From assembly GCF_017603825.1 (NCBI RefSeq), contig NZ_CP072014.1, positions 868,001 through 932,000 on the forward strand: a stretch of DNA of 64,000 bases, read 5' to 3'. The notes below the pieces were generated by a model. That model saw nothing but the letters and a program-made list of their open reading frames with translations. It did no database searches and was not told the DNA's origin. Shown piece after piece: positions 1-8,782 of the stretch; position 1 is the first letter of the stretch; each line of letters begins with the position of its first letter. The stretch comes from Arthrobacter crystallopoietes (GTDB lineage Bacteria > Actinomycetota > Actinomycetes > Actinomycetales > Micrococcaceae). The translations under genes and the position numbers were made by a program.

Positions 1-2
1 GA

Positions 3-1079
3 CGCAACCCGGTGGCCGGGCTACTGGGCTCCTACGCGATCGGGATCGCCGCGTTCAGCTGCACCCCCTTCATCACCTCGACCGACGCCCTGCTCGCCGG
101 CATCTCCAATGCGGCGGCCGCTCCTGTAGCAGGAACGGTTCTGCCCGTGACCGCCGTGTCGAACCTGGCCCTGAACATGGTGCTCTCCGTCGTCCTGACG
201 GTCGCCGGTGGCCTGGTCATCGACAAGCTCCTGGAGCCGCGCCTGAACCGGATGGGCATCGGCACCGGCAAGGCAGCCGGGCACGACAGCGACGCGGCAG
301 CCTCCGCAGCCGTCACCGCCCAGGAACGCAGCGCCCTGCGCTGGGCCGGACTGGCACTGCTGATCGTGGCGGCCGGTGTGCTGGCCCTGACGCTGCCGGA
401 AAGCTCGCCGCTGCGCAACGAGGAAGGCAGTTTCCTGCCGAAATCCCCGCTGCTGAGCTCGGTGATCTTCCTGGTGTTCATCGTCCTGATCGTTCCCTCA
501 ATCGTGTACGGGGCCCGGTTACGCAAGATCACCGGCGTCCAATCCGTCGTCGACATGATGGGCCAGGCCGTCAAGGACGCCGTTTCCTTCATCGTGGTCG
601 CGTTCGTGCTGGCACAGTTCCTGGCCCTGTTCACCTGGAGCGGCCTGGCTTCCTGGATCGCGGTCAACGGCGCCCAAGGCCTGAAGGACGTGAACTTCAC
701 CGGCTTCGGTGCAGTGATCGCGTTCATTGTGGTCGTCTCCCTGCTGAACCTCCTCATCGCCTCCGGCTCATCCCTGTGGACGCTCATTGCCGCGGTCTTC
801 ATCCCGATGTTCGCCCTGATCGGGTACGAAGCCGGATTCATCCAGGCCGCCTTCCGCGTCGGAGACTCCGCCACACAGGCCCTCACCCCGCTGAATCCGT
901 ACCTGGTGATCATCCTCGGCTTCCTGCGCAAATACGAGCCGGACGCCGGCATCGGCTCGATCATCGCCCGGATGCTCCCCTTCACCATCGTGTTCTGGAT
1001 CCTCTGGGTACTCGTGCTCAGCATCTTCTTCTTCACCGGTACCGGAACCGGCCCCGGCATGGACATCCTGGTCCGCTGA
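3..1079 (+). CDS. AbgT family transporter, 5' end outside window
   Basis: C-terminal about 359 residues of a polytopic membrane protein; the reading frame is already open at the window edge, so the true start lies upstream. The segment reading NPVAGLLGSYAIGIAAF followed by CTPFITSTDALLAGI resembles AbgT family carriers (p-aminobenzoyl-glutamate or related amide uptake, ion coupled). Several long hydrophobic stretches follow, with a cytoplasmic-looking charged loop near 250-320. The next gene, 113 bases downstream, is an amidohydrolase on the same strand, which fits uptake plus hydrolysis of an amide or dipeptide. Family assignment is by remembered similarity; the substrate is inferred only from the family and neighbours. 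Confidence 0.75.
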   Translation, partial: RNPVAGLLGSYAIGIAAFSCTPFITSTDALLAGISNAAAAPVAGTVLPVTAVSNLALNMVLSVVLTVAGGLVIDKLLEPRLNRMGIGTGKAAGHDSDAAASAAVTAQERSALRWAGLALLIVAAGVLALTLPESSPLRNEEGSFLPKSPLLSSVIFLVFIVLIVPSIVYGARLRKITGVQSVVDMMGQAVKDAVSFIVVAFVLAQFLALFTWSGLASWIAVNGAQGLKDVNFTGFGAVIAFIVVVSLLNLLIASGSSLWTLIAAVFIPMFALIGYEAGFIQAAFRVGDSATQALTPLNPYLVIILGFLRKYEPDAGIGSIIARMLPFTIVFWILWVLVLSIFFFTGTGTGPGMDILVR

Positions 1080-1192
1080 CCCCACCGGGATCCGCAGGAC
1101 AGCCCCGCCGCGGCATAGCCCGCCCCCACACAACACCGCCCGTAAGGGCCCAGAACAAACCCGACAACTTCCCGATGTAAGGCAGTACTCTC

Positions 1193-2497
1193 ATGCACCA
1201 AGCACGGCTTCCCGCCACGCCCTCATCCACCGGCACCGTCCTCAGGCTCACCGGAGCCAGACTCATCGACGGCACCGGCGCAGCACCGGTCGATAACGCA
1301 GAAGTCCTCATCGACGGCGACCGCATCCTCTACGCCGGCCCGGCGCGGAACACCGATGACCACCCCGAAGCCACCACCGTTGACCTCAAAGGAAAAACGC
1401 TCCTGCCGGGATTCATCGACACCCACGTACACCTCTCCCTGTCGCTGGAAACACCCCCCGCAGAGAGCGCCGCACGGTTCGGCTCCGAACGCGTCCTGGC
1501 CGCCGCCCGCATCATCCACGACACCCTCATGGCAGGAATCACGACCGCCCGGGACCTCGGCGGCCTCGACGCCGGCTACCGCAGGGCCATAGCCGCCGGC
1601 ACCATCCTCGGCCCGCGCCTGCACCTGGCCGTCGCAGTCCTCTCCCCCACCGGCGGCCACTCGGACATGTGCATGCCCAACGGTACAAACGCCATGCCAC
1701 ACACCCAAGGCATGATCACCGTCGACTCCGATGACGAAATGCGCCGGGCCGTACGCACCCTCATCCGATCCGAAGCCGACGTCATCAAAATCTGCACCAC
1801 CGGCGGCGTGTCCAGCCCTTCGGACACCCCCCACGACCTCGGCGTTCCCGAACACCAGGTCCGGCTCATCAAAGACGAGACAGCCCGGCGCAGCGGCCAG
1901 CCCGTCGCCGCCCACGCCCAGGGCACTGCAGGCATCCTCGAAGCAATCCGCGGAGGAGTCAACAGCGTCGAACACGGATACGAGATCGATGACGACGGCA
2001 TCGCCCTCATGCTCGAGCAGGAAGCTTTCCTTGTCCCGACCCTCAGCTCCGCACTCCGCGTCCCCGACCCGGCGAACGTACCGGCCTACCTATACGAAAA
2101 AAAGGTCCAGTGGTCCGGCATCGCCCGGGAACACCTCGGCAAAGCCCTGAAGGCAGGCGTCAAAGTCGCCCTGGGCACAGACGCCGGCGTCTGCCCCCAC
2201 GGCGAAAACCTCAAAGAGCTCGCCCACCTGGTTGAACTGGGACTCTCCCCCATGGACGCCATCGTTGCAGGCACAAAACACGCAGCAGAACTCATGCGGC
2301 TGGAAGACCACCTGGGGACCCTGCAGACCGGCAAGCTCGCCGACCTGGTCATCACCGAAATCGACCCGCTAACAGACATCACCCTCATGGCAGACCCAGC
2401 CAATATCGGCGCCATCATCCAAGGCGGACGGTGCGTCAAGGACCTCAAAGGCTGGCTCCCCCTGCCCCCGACCACCACAACATTCACCGCCCCCTAG
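1193..2497 (+). CDS. Amidohydrolase, imidazolonepropionase/prolidase-like
   Basis: 434-residue metal-dependent hydrolase of the amidohydrolase superfamily. Metal-binding signatures are in order: H-V-H at residues 78-80 after LLPGFIDT, a likely carboxylated Lys199 in VIKICTTGG, His241 in VAAHAQG, His261 in SVEHG and Asp330 in ALGTDAG. The C-terminal GTLQTGKLADLVI closes the composite beta-sandwich typical of the imidazolonepropionase-like, Xaa-Pro dipeptidase subgroup. An AAGGCAG-like Shine-Dalgarno sits before the ATG. It follows the AbgT carrier on the same strand and probably hydrolyses the imported amide or peptide. The exact substrate cannot be read from sequence. Confidence 0.85.
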   Translation: MHQARLPATPSSTGTVLRLTGARLIDGTGAAPVDNAEVLIDGDRILYAGPARNTDDHPEATTVDLKGKTLLPGFIDTHVHLSLSLETPPAESAARFGSERVLAAARIIHDTLMAGITTARDLGGLDAGYRRAIAAGTILGPRLHLAVAVLSPTGGHSDMCMPNGTNAMPHTQGMITVDSDDEMRRAVRTLIRSEADVIKICTTGGVSSPSDTPHDLGVPEHQVRLIKDETARRSGQPVAAHAQGTAGILEAIRGGVNSVEHGYEIDDDGIALMLEQEAFLVPTLSSALRVPDPANVPAYLYEKKVQWSGIAREHLGKALKAGVKVALGTDAGVCPHGENLKELAHLVELGLSPMDAIVAGTKHAAELMRLEDHLGTLQTGKLADLVITEIDPLTDITLMADPANIGAIIQGGRCVKDLKGWLPLPPTTTTFTAP

Positions 2498-2914
2498 AGC
2501 CACCCGGGTCCTCCGTTTCCCTTGCCCCCGGCCTCCCCTTGGAGGCGAATACCCATCCGGTAATCGCCCCCAAAGAGGCAGGGAAACGACGAAACCACTC
2601 GCGGTCCAGATCCCCAGAGCTCTGCTAACGGGGCATTCCCGTCAACGACAGGCCTTCCCCCGATGCGCAAGAGGACCTGACCTTGCACGTGTTGCCGAGA
2701 TGCAATGCAGTTCGAAACCGGAAATCCCATCCCGCCACCTCTGTAAGGATCGGGAAGCCCAAAAGCCGATAACGGCGCAGATGACGGTGGCCGGCTCAAG
2801 GATGGCGGTCAGCATGCCCAGACCTTTCCCTGCGTACGGGCGCCTCGCCGTGCGCCACCACCCCGGCATTTCGTCGCTATCCAGAAGCTGGAACCGTTGT
2901 CTGTGAGCCGCTCG
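2498..2914. other. Intergenic gap, about 417 bp, with one copy of the 19-bp motif
   Basis: No convincing ORF lies between the convergent amidohydrolase and Lrp-like genes. The only structure noted is the motif copy at 2765-2783. Confidence 0.6.
2765..2783 (+). repeat. 19-bp motif copy 1 (GCCGATAACGGCGCAGATG)
   Basis: One mismatch to the consensus GCCGATAACGGCGCATATG. It contains the short inverted repeat GCCG-ATAA-CGGC. Intergenic, plus orientation, before the lrp-M20-MFS group. Confidence 0.75.
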
Positions 2915-3916
2915 TTAGCCCGAAGTGGTGCCAACAATCATTTCACCGGTTGCGGTGGAATTCTCGTTCAGCATCCAACCCGTGCGCTTGTGAGTCCGGA
3001 CCCCGACATCGGACTCGATGACCTGCACTCCTGGCGCCGCCTTCTGGAGCCCTGTTTCCACGTCGGCGATGGCGCCTGGGGTGCGCAGCCAAAGATAGAA
3101 TGTCAGGTTCGCATCTCCCGTGGTAGCGGCGCACAGCCGCAGGGTGCGGTGGGACTGTAGATAGCTGACCGCGGCCTCCAGCTGCGCGGGCGGAACGCGC
3201 ACATACCACTGGCATCCGATGGGATAGCCCGAGTAATTCTGGGCGAGTTCGCAGCGCAACGCCACCAGGCCCGTCTCAAGGGCCTGGCGCAGGTGCCGGG
3301 CCACCGTCGTCGGATGAGTACCGGTTGCAGCCGCGATCTCGGTGGCCGAGGCCCGCCCGTTCCGGGCCAGCACAGTCATCAACTGGGGCAGTGTCGCAGG
3401 CGTGGCTCCGGGCGGACGCACCACACCGGAATGCAAGGCAGCAATGCGCCGCTGCTGCTCGGGGGACAAGACATCCAAGCGCCAGTTGTTCCCCGCAGAG
3501 TAAAGCCTGGTCGCCAGCGTCACCTGGCTGCGCAGAATGTCCGGATCGGTGCGCACCAGGGGCAGCACGTCCCTAGCCACCTGCTCCCAGCTGCGCGTCA
3601 GGACGGTCAGCCGCAGATCCCACGCCCGGGCCGCTTCCTCGATGGTTCCGATCTCGGGGACCGCGCATAAGCGTTCCAGTACCTTCGTCCGCTGCCCGGG
3701 ACGGCATTGGATGCCGACGAAAGTGACGCACCCCTGGCCTTCGGCGGTTCCGATATGGCACGTGACCCAGGCCTGTCCGTCGGACCGCAGCCGTTCCCAT
3801 CGGGCGGCGAGCGTCGCGGGATGCCGTCCCAGCACGGAGCCGAGCTCGGCCCAGGTGGCGCGGGGAGAGAGCTGGAGGGCGTGGATCAGTTCGAGATCCT
3901 CGGCGGGTAGCTCCAT
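2915..3916 (-). CDS. Lrp/AsnC-like regulator with two tandem units
   Basis: 333 residues, about twice the usual Lrp length. The N-terminal half has an HTH of the AsnC type (residues about 5-45, DLELIHALQLSPRATWAELGSVLGRHPATLAARWERL) followed by a ligand-sensing-like part. A second HTH (about 180-215, LPQLMTVLARNGRASATEIAAATGTHPTTVARHLRQ) and a second alpha/beta part with DANLTFYLWLR follow. AAGGA precedes the ATG. It is divergent from the M20 amidohydrolase and shares about 30 bp (or 110 bp if the downstream TTG is used) of promoter with it, so it probably controls the M20-MFS pair, with an amino acid or its amide as signal. That regulatory role is inference. Confidence 0.8.
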   Translation of the reverse strand: MELPAEDLELIHALQLSPRATWAELGSVLGRHPATLAARWERLRSDGQAWVTCHIGTAEGQGCVTFVGIQCRPGQRTKVLERLCAVPEIGTIEEAARAWDLRLTVLTRSWEQVARDVLPLVRTDPDILRSQVTLATRLYSAGNNWRLDVLSPEQQRRIAALHSGVVRPPGATPATLPQLMTVLARNGRASATEIAAATGTHPTTVARHLRQALETGLVALRCELAQNYSGYPIGCQWYVRVPPAQLEAAVSYLQSHRTLRLCAATTGDANLTFYLWLRTPGAIADVETGLQKAAPGVQVIESDVGVRTHKRTGWMLNENSTATGEMIVGTTSG

Positions 3917-4029
3917 GCAGGATCCTTCGGTTTGACAGCAGGATAATGCAATTTTCCCATCTTATTGTGCTCAAGGGAGCGGGGGCAGGTCACACTCAAG
4001 GGATCTGTTTTCCAGCGAAAGGGGCCGCT
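3917..4029 (+). promoter_or_regulatory. Divergent promoter region, Lrp-like gene / M20 gene
   Basis: A TTGACA hexamer lies at 3932-3937 on the plus strand in an unusually AT-rich pocket. No clear -10 at 17 bp was found; TTATTG at 3962-3967 is 24 bp away. If this is the promoter, the ATG at 3946 cannot be the start, which favours the TTG at 4030. Tentative. Confidence 0.3.
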
Positions 4030-5277
4030 TTGGCTTTGCCCGCATCCTCCGCCGACCTGACCGTCGCCCTGCGCGGAGACGCCGCGGCCATGGCCGGCGA
4101 TATCGCCGACCTGCGCCACCGCCTGCACCGCGAGCCGGAGATCGGTCTGGATCTTCCGCACACTCAGGAGAAGGTTCTCAGCGCCCTCGACGGCCTGGGC
4201 TACGAGATCTCCACGGGCACGGACACCTCGTCCGTAACGGCCGTGCTGCGAGGAACGGCGGGAACACGGGCCAGCGGAACGGAGCGCCCGGTAGTGCTGC
4301 TGCGCGGGGACATGGACGCCCTTCCGGTACAGGAGAAGACGGGCCTCGAGTACGCCTCCGAGATCCCCGGGGCCATGCACGGGTGCGGCCACGATCTGCA
4401 CACGGCGATGCTCGTCGGTGCCGCGAACCTGCTCGCCTCCCGGCGGGACCAGCTGGCCGGCGATGTCGTCCTGATGTTCCAACCCGGCGAAGAGGGCTAT
4501 GACGGGGCCGGTGTCATGATCCGCGAAGGCGTCCTCGACGCCGCCGGGGCCCGCCCGAACGCCGCTTATGCGCTCCACGTGATGAGTGCCCTCGGCGATA
4601 GCGGGGCCTTCCTCTCCCGACCGGGCGCCGTGATGAGCTCTTCGGACGGACTGGTCGTGACCGTCCACGGGGCAGGCGGGCATGGCTCTGCGCCCTTCGC
4701 TGCCAAGGACCCCGTCACGGTCGCAGCCGAAATGGTTATGGCACTGCAGTCCATGGTCACCCGGCAGTTCGACGTGTTCGACCCGGTCGTGATTTCCGTC
4801 GGCATGCTCCAGGCGGGCACCAAGCGCAACGTCATCCCCGACACGGCCCGCTTCGAAGCGACCATCCGCTCCTTCTCCGCGCAGGCCAAAGCGCGGCTGA
4901 AAGCCTCGATCCCGCGGCTGCTGGGAGCCATCGCCGAAGGCCACGGACTGGAGGCCACGGTCGACTACATCGAAGAGTATCCGCTGACCCTCAACGACGG
5001 CGCCGAGTCCGCGTTCGCGCGGCACGCCGTCAACGAACTGTTCGGCCCGGAGCGCTACCGGGAACTGGCCAATCCGCTGGCCGGCTCGGAGGACTTCTCC
5101 CGCATCCTGGCCGAGGTGCCGGGGGCGTTCCTGTTCCTCTCCGCCGTGCCTGAAGGCACCGACTCCACCGAGGCCGCCTACAACCACTCACCGTTCGCCG
5201 TCTTTGACGACGCAGTGCTGGCCGACGGCAGCGCGCTTTACGCGCGGCTGGCGCTCGAACGACTCGCGTCCGCCTGA
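4030..5277 (+). CDS. M20 family metallo-amidohydrolase (hippurate hydrolase-like)
   Basis: About 415 residues if the TTG at 4030 is used; it has a good GAAAGGGG Shine-Dalgarno 5 nt upstream. An in-frame ATG at 3946 would add 28 residues with no family likeness. M20D signatures: LRHRLHREPEIG near the N terminus, LLRGDMDALPVQEKTG, MHGCGHDLHTAML (metal ligands Cys/His), QPGEEGYDGA (catalytic Glu region) and YNHSPF near the C terminus. The family cleaves N-acyl amino acids, hippurate or indole-amino acid conjugates in the cytoplasm. The MFS carrier 45 bp downstream probably imports its substrate; the divergent Lrp-like gene probably regulates both. Confidence 0.88.
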   Translation: MALPASSADLTVALRGDAAAMAGDIADLRHRLHREPEIGLDLPHTQEKVLSALDGLGYEISTGTDTSSVTAVLRGTAGTRASGTERPVVLLRGDMDALPVQEKTGLEYASEIPGAMHGCGHDLHTAMLVGAANLLASRRDQLAGDVVLMFQPGEEGYDGAGVMIREGVLDAAGARPNAAYALHVMSALGDSGAFLSRPGAVMSSSDGLVVTVHGAGGHGSAPFAAKDPVTVAAEMVMALQSMVTRQFDVFDPVVISVGMLQAGTKRNVIPDTARFEATIRSFSAQAKARLKASIPRLLGAIAEGHGLEATVDYIEEYPLTLNDGAESAFARHAVNELFGPERYRELANPLAGSEDFSRILAEVPGAFLFLSAVPEGTDSTEAAYNHSPFAVFDDAVLADGSALYARLALERLASA

Positions 5278-5322
5278 CCACGATTTTCCCTCCCCCCTCC
5301 CCCCTGCCTCCAGGAGACTTCG

Positions 5323-6684
5323 ATGTCCTTCCCCCGCCCCCACACCACCAAGCAGTCCGACGGGTCCGCCCCCGAGACCCGTCCGCCCCGGTCCACAACC
5401 ATCAAGACGCTGATCGGCACCGGCGCCGGAAACGCCGTCGAATGGTACGACTGGGCCATCTACGCCACCTTCGCTTCCTTCATCGCTTCCCAGCTGTTCA
5501 GCAAGCAAGACTCCTCCAGCGCCTTCCTCGCGACCCTCGCGATCTTCGCCGTCGGCTTCGTGGCCAGACCGCTCGGCGGTTTCATCTTCGGCTGGATCGG
5601 TGACAAGGTCGGCCGGAAGGCATCGATGACGCTCTGCGTCGGTCTGGCCTCGCTGGGCTCCCTCGCGATCGGCCTCACCCCCACGTACGACTCGATCGGC
5701 GCAGGCGCGTCCCTCATGCTGCTCGTTGCACGGCTCATCCAGGGCCTCGCGCACGGCGGCGAGCTGCCGAGCGCCCAGACCTACCTGTCGGAAATGGCAC
5801 CGTCCTCCCGCCGCGGCTACTGGGCATCGCTGATCTACGCCTCGGGCACGGTCGGCATCCTGTTCGGCACCCTGCTGGGCGCAGTCCTCTCCAGCGCCAT
5901 GCCGGAATCAGCCATGGCCGCCTACGGCTGGCGCATCCCCTTCCTCCTGGGCGCAGTCTTCGGGCTGGTCGCTCTGATCATGCGCTCCCGCATGGAAGAG
6001 TCCGAACTCTTCAAGTCCGAGGCGGCCGCCCATGACGCCGTCGTCCCCGGCCACCACGCCCCGGCCCGCGGCGGCCTGTTCACCGATCTGGCTCGGCACT
6101 GGCGCCAGGCCCTGCAGGTCATCGGCCTCACTGTAGGCCTGACCGTCGCCTACTACGTCTGGGGCGTCTCCACCCCCGCCTACGCCATCAACGTGCTAAA
6201 GATTGACGCGGCGGAGGCGCTCTGGGCCGGCGTGGCGGCCAACTTGGTGTTCATCGTGGCCCTGCCGCTCTGGGGCCGGCTCTCGGACCGGATCGGCCGC
6301 AAACCGGTCCTGCTCATCAGCGGCATTGGCAGCGCCCTGCTCTTCTTCCCCGCTACCTGGTTCGTCCGGGACTCGGCCTTGCAGCTGGGCCTGGCCATGT
6401 CTGCCATGCTGATCTTCATCGCCGGATCGGCCTCGATCATGCCAGCGGTGTACTCGGAGCTCTTCCCCACCGCCGTCCGCACCATCGGCGTGGCCATCCC
6501 ATATGCGCTCTGCGTGGCGGCGTTCGGCGGCACCGCGGCCTACCTGCAGGCCGGATTCGGCATCTGGTTCGGCGACGCCGGCCCCACCGCTTTCGCGCTG
6601 TACACGATTGCCCTGCTGCTCGTCGGCACGGCGACTGTACTCTCGCTGCGCGAAGGCCGCGGAGTCGACCTCAGCAACCGTTAG
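5323..6684 (+). CDS. MFS transporter, metabolite:H+ symporter (MHS) type
   Basis: 453 residues with 12 predicted membrane segments. Features of the MHS subgroup (KgtP/ProP/ShiA-like) are NAVEWYDWAIYATFASFIA in TM1, FLARPLGG-like VGFVARPLGGFIFGWIGDKVGRK in the TM2-3 loop, RLIQGLAHGGELPSAQTYLSE, and the mid-protein repeat GRLSDRIGRKPVL. CCAGGAG precedes the ATG by 7 nt. It lies 45 bp behind the M20 gene on the same strand and most likely forms an operon with it, importing a carboxylate or acyl-amino acid. The exact substrate is unknown. Confidence 0.88.
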   Translation: MSFPRPHTTKQSDGSAPETRPPRSTTIKTLIGTGAGNAVEWYDWAIYATFASFIASQLFSKQDSSSAFLATLAIFAVGFVARPLGGFIFGWIGDKVGRKASMTLCVGLASLGSLAIGLTPTYDSIGAGASLMLLVARLIQGLAHGGELPSAQTYLSEMAPSSRRGYWASLIYASGTVGILFGTLLGAVLSSAMPESAMAAYGWRIPFLLGAVFGLVALIMRSRMEESELFKSEAAAHDAVVPGHHAPARGGLFTDLARHWRQALQVIGLTVGLTVAYYVWGVSTPAYAINVLKIDAAEALWAGVAANLVFIVALPLWGRLSDRIGRKPVLLISGIGSALLFFPATWFVRDSALQLGLAMSAMLIFIAGSASIMPAVYSELFPTAVRTIGVAIPYALCVAAFGGTAAYLQAGFGIWFGDAGPTAFALYTIALLLVGTATVLSLREGRGVDLSNR

Positions 6685-6810
6685 ATTGCACACCACCGAT
6701 GATCGCTACGGCGTGGCGATCCGGAACCACCGTCCCTTCGAATAGTCCCCAGACTGGGCGCACTGCGGTTTTGGAAGGTAGGTATCTCCCTCAGGGCATC
6801 CGAAGTCGAC

Positions 6811-6829
6811 GCCGATAACGGCGCATATG
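6811..6829 (+). repeat. 19-bp motif copy 2, exact consensus
   Basis: GCCGATAACGGCGCATATG. Intergenic between the MFS gene and the 3' end of the AAA ATPase gene. With copy 3 at 8209 it brackets the ATPase as direct repeats about 1.4 kb apart. Confidence 0.85.
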
Positions 6830-6950
6830 TCTCAGTGCTGATGCCGGCATGGAATCAGGGAAGCAGCAACAACAACCTCGAAAGTCTGTGGGAGGCCCTT
6901 CCTCTGCGGCATAGGCGAAGCTGTCCTCGCCATTTCGGCAGGATCTGGGA

Positions 6951-8126
6951 TCAGATCTCGTGGTGCTGTCGCTTGATGAAATCCGCCATCCCTGGGACGG
7001 TGAAGGCGACTTTCCCGTACTCGGAGGAGTAGATCAGGCCCTTGGCGATCAGCTGGCCCCGTGTAGGCGCCAGGCTGGTGGCCTTGGCACTCAGGCGTTG
7101 TGCGATCTCTCCGGTTGATGACCCCTGGTCTCCGTCGAGGGCCATGGTCGCCAGGTATTCGCGTTCCCGCGGGGTTGCCCGGTCCCAGCGCGAGGGGAAG
7201 AACCCGGAGTCCAGCCGCTGCAGACCGATGGTTGCCGCCGCTTGGGCGTCCTCTTCGGTGAAGGGCGAGGCTTGGGCCACTTCCCACATGGCGCTGCCGA
7301 ATTCCTGGATGAAATACGGGTAACGGCCCGTAACGTCTACCAGGATGTCCAGGGCTTTGCTGCCGTACTCGGCGCCCACTTGCTTGGCCGGAACGGTGAA
7401 AGATTCTCTGGCATCGGCCTCGGCCAAGGTCCCGATGAGGCGGAAATCAAAGAGCCTTTCGGCGTAGCTGCGGACCTCAGCCAAACGGGCGGGCAGATTC
7501 GGCAGGCCCGCTCCGACGATGTAGAAGGGCAACTCCAGCTGCCCGGCATGGTGCTGGCAGGTGACGAGAGCAGAGAGCAGGTCCTCGTCCAGATCCTGCA
7601 TTTCGTCGATAAAGATGATGAACCCCTTGCGGATGCTTCGCATTGCCGCCGAAACATCCTCGATCAGGTCACGGAGGTCAATTTCGATCAAACCCGTTCC
7701 CGCCCGCGCCGGATCCCGCTCCACCCCGAGCGAAATACCTTCAACCCCGAACCCGGCAGTAAAAGACGTGACTGTTCCCAGCAGCTGACGGAATTTTTCC
7801 AGCCCGACACGGCCGATGTAGCGCCGGGAGGCCACCTGAAGCTCGCGGGCAAGGGTTTTACGCGCCTCGGCGGCACCGGCTTCCCCCGGCTGCCCTTCGA
7901 TCTTGATCGTCAGCCAGTCATGATGGAGCGCCAGGCCCCGAAGCCGGTTAAGCAGCACTGTTTTGCCGACGCCCCGCAGCCCGCTCAGCACCATTCCGCG
8001 GTTGGAGAAGGACCGCTCGGTTCGGACCAAAAGTAAGTCGAAAGCGTCGATCTCGGCCTGCCGGCCGGCTAGAAAACCCGGCTGCAGGCCGGACCCGGGA
8101 CTGTAAGGGTTCAGGGCAGGTTCCAT
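6951..8126 (-). CDS. Stand-alone AAA ATPase (Orc1/Cdc6-like) with C-terminal winged helix
   Basis: 391 residues from the ATG at 8126 (MEPALNPYSPGSG). A longer ORF to 8174 runs through a palindrome and adds residues without family likeness. Walker A is GLRGVGKTVLLNRL near residue 50, Walker B is FIIFIDEMQDLDEDLL near 160. The C terminus (DQGSSTGEIAQRLS ... RGQLIAKGLIYSSEYGKVAFTVPGMADFIKRQ) looks like a winged-helix DNA-binding domain. Such single ATPases recur in actinobacteria, but I know no established function. It is monocistronic, bracketed by motif copies 2 and 3, and has a 22-bp palindrome at its promoter. It could be a STAND-like regulator, or an ATPase of a small mobile unit; the latter is inference. 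Confidence 0.75.
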   Translation of the reverse strand: MEPALNPYSPGSGLQPGFLAGRQAEIDAFDLLLVRTERSFSNRGMVLSGLRGVGKTVLLNRLRGLALHHDWLTIKIEGQPGEAGAAEARKTLARELQVASRRYIGRVGLEKFRQLLGTVTSFTAGFGVEGISLGVERDPARAGTGLIEIDLRDLIEDVSAAMRSIRKGFIIFIDEMQDLDEDLLSALVTCQHHAGQLELPFYIVGAGLPNLPARLAEVRSYAERLFDFRLIGTLAEADARESFTVPAKQVGAEYGSKALDILVDVTGRYPYFIQEFGSAMWEVAQASPFTEEDAQAAATIGLQRLDSGFFPSRWDRATPREREYLATMALDGDQGSSTGEIAQRLSAKATSLAPTRGQLIAKGLIYSSEYGKVAFTVPGMADFIKRQHHEI

Positions 8127-8145
8127 GTATAGGAGTTTATGTGCA

Positions 8146-8167
8146 CTTATTGGAATTTTCCAATAAG
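8146..8167. promoter_or_regulatory. Perfect 10-bp-arm palindrome upstream of AAA ATPase gene
   Basis: Arms CTTATTGGAA and TTCCAATAAG separated by TT, centred about 30 bp upstream of the ATPase ATG. Read on the minus strand it overlaps a possible -35 (TTGGAA), with TAAACT as a possible -10 close to the start codon, so the mRNA may be nearly leaderless. It looks like an operator, perhaps autoregulatory. Confidence 0.55.
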
Positions 8168-8208
8168 CCGCCATAACTTCAAATCACTGCGCGCGATGCA
8201 TCCCAATG

Positions 8209-8227
8209 GCCGATAGCGGCGCATATG
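8209..8227 (+). repeat. 19-bp motif copy 3 (GCCGATAGCGGCGCATATG)
   Basis: One mismatch to consensus. Lies between the AAA ATPase promoter and the arsR-sulP operon, same orientation as the other copies. Confidence 0.85.
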
Positions 8228-8404
8228 ACCATGCCACCTGCAGTTCTATGAATTTGATCTCCTGTCACTCCCTTCGGCTCACCCCTGTCGGTCATGTGAG
8301 GGCAGGTCGGGTGCGTGAGAACCCTTTCTTGTACCAAGGCGGCCCCCGCTATCTGAATTGCTATATGATGGAAACCTAAATTAATTGATTAGTGAAAGCT
8401 GCCT

Positions 8405-8782
8405 ATGGTAGATCAACCCGATTTCCACGCCCCGCTTTACGAGGTCAAGGCGAACCTCTTCAAAGGCCTGGCCCATCCGGTGCGGATCCGTGTGCTCGAA
8501 CTCCTGGCGGAGTCGCCGCAGGTTTCCGTGGCCGACCTCATTGGCGGTACGGGTCAGGAAGCCTCGAACCTCTCGCAGCACCTGTCCGTGCTGCGGCGCC
8601 ATCATCTGGTAGTGGCCGAGCGCCGTGGCCTGCAGGTGTTTTACCGGCTGGCCTACCCGCAGGTCGCCGACCTGCTCAGGGTGGCCCGCAGCCTGCTGAC
8701 CGAAGTGCTGGCCACCACGCAGAAGAATCTTGAACTCTCCATTGCGCCAGCAATGTCCGTGAGTGCGGAGGACCGGCCGTGA
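8405..8782 (+). CDS. ArsR/SmtB-type HTH repressor
   Basis: 125 residues with the ArsR winged-helix pattern: KANLFKGLAHPVRIRVLELLAE, VSVADLIGGTGQEASNLSQHLSVLRRHHLVVAERRGLQVFYRLA. No CxC metal-site motif is visible, so it may sense something other than a thiophilic metal. The stop overlaps the GTG start of the SulP gene by 4 nt, so the two are translationally coupled and it probably regulates its own operon. The AT-rich stretch just upstream (about 8355-8395) probably holds promoter and operator. Confidence 0.85.
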   Translation: MVDQPDFHAPLYEVKANLFKGLAHPVRIRVLELLAESPQVSVADLIGGTGQEASNLSQHLSVLRRHHLVVAERRGLQVFYRLAYPQVADLLRVARSLLTEVLATTQKNLELSIAPAMSVSAEDRP

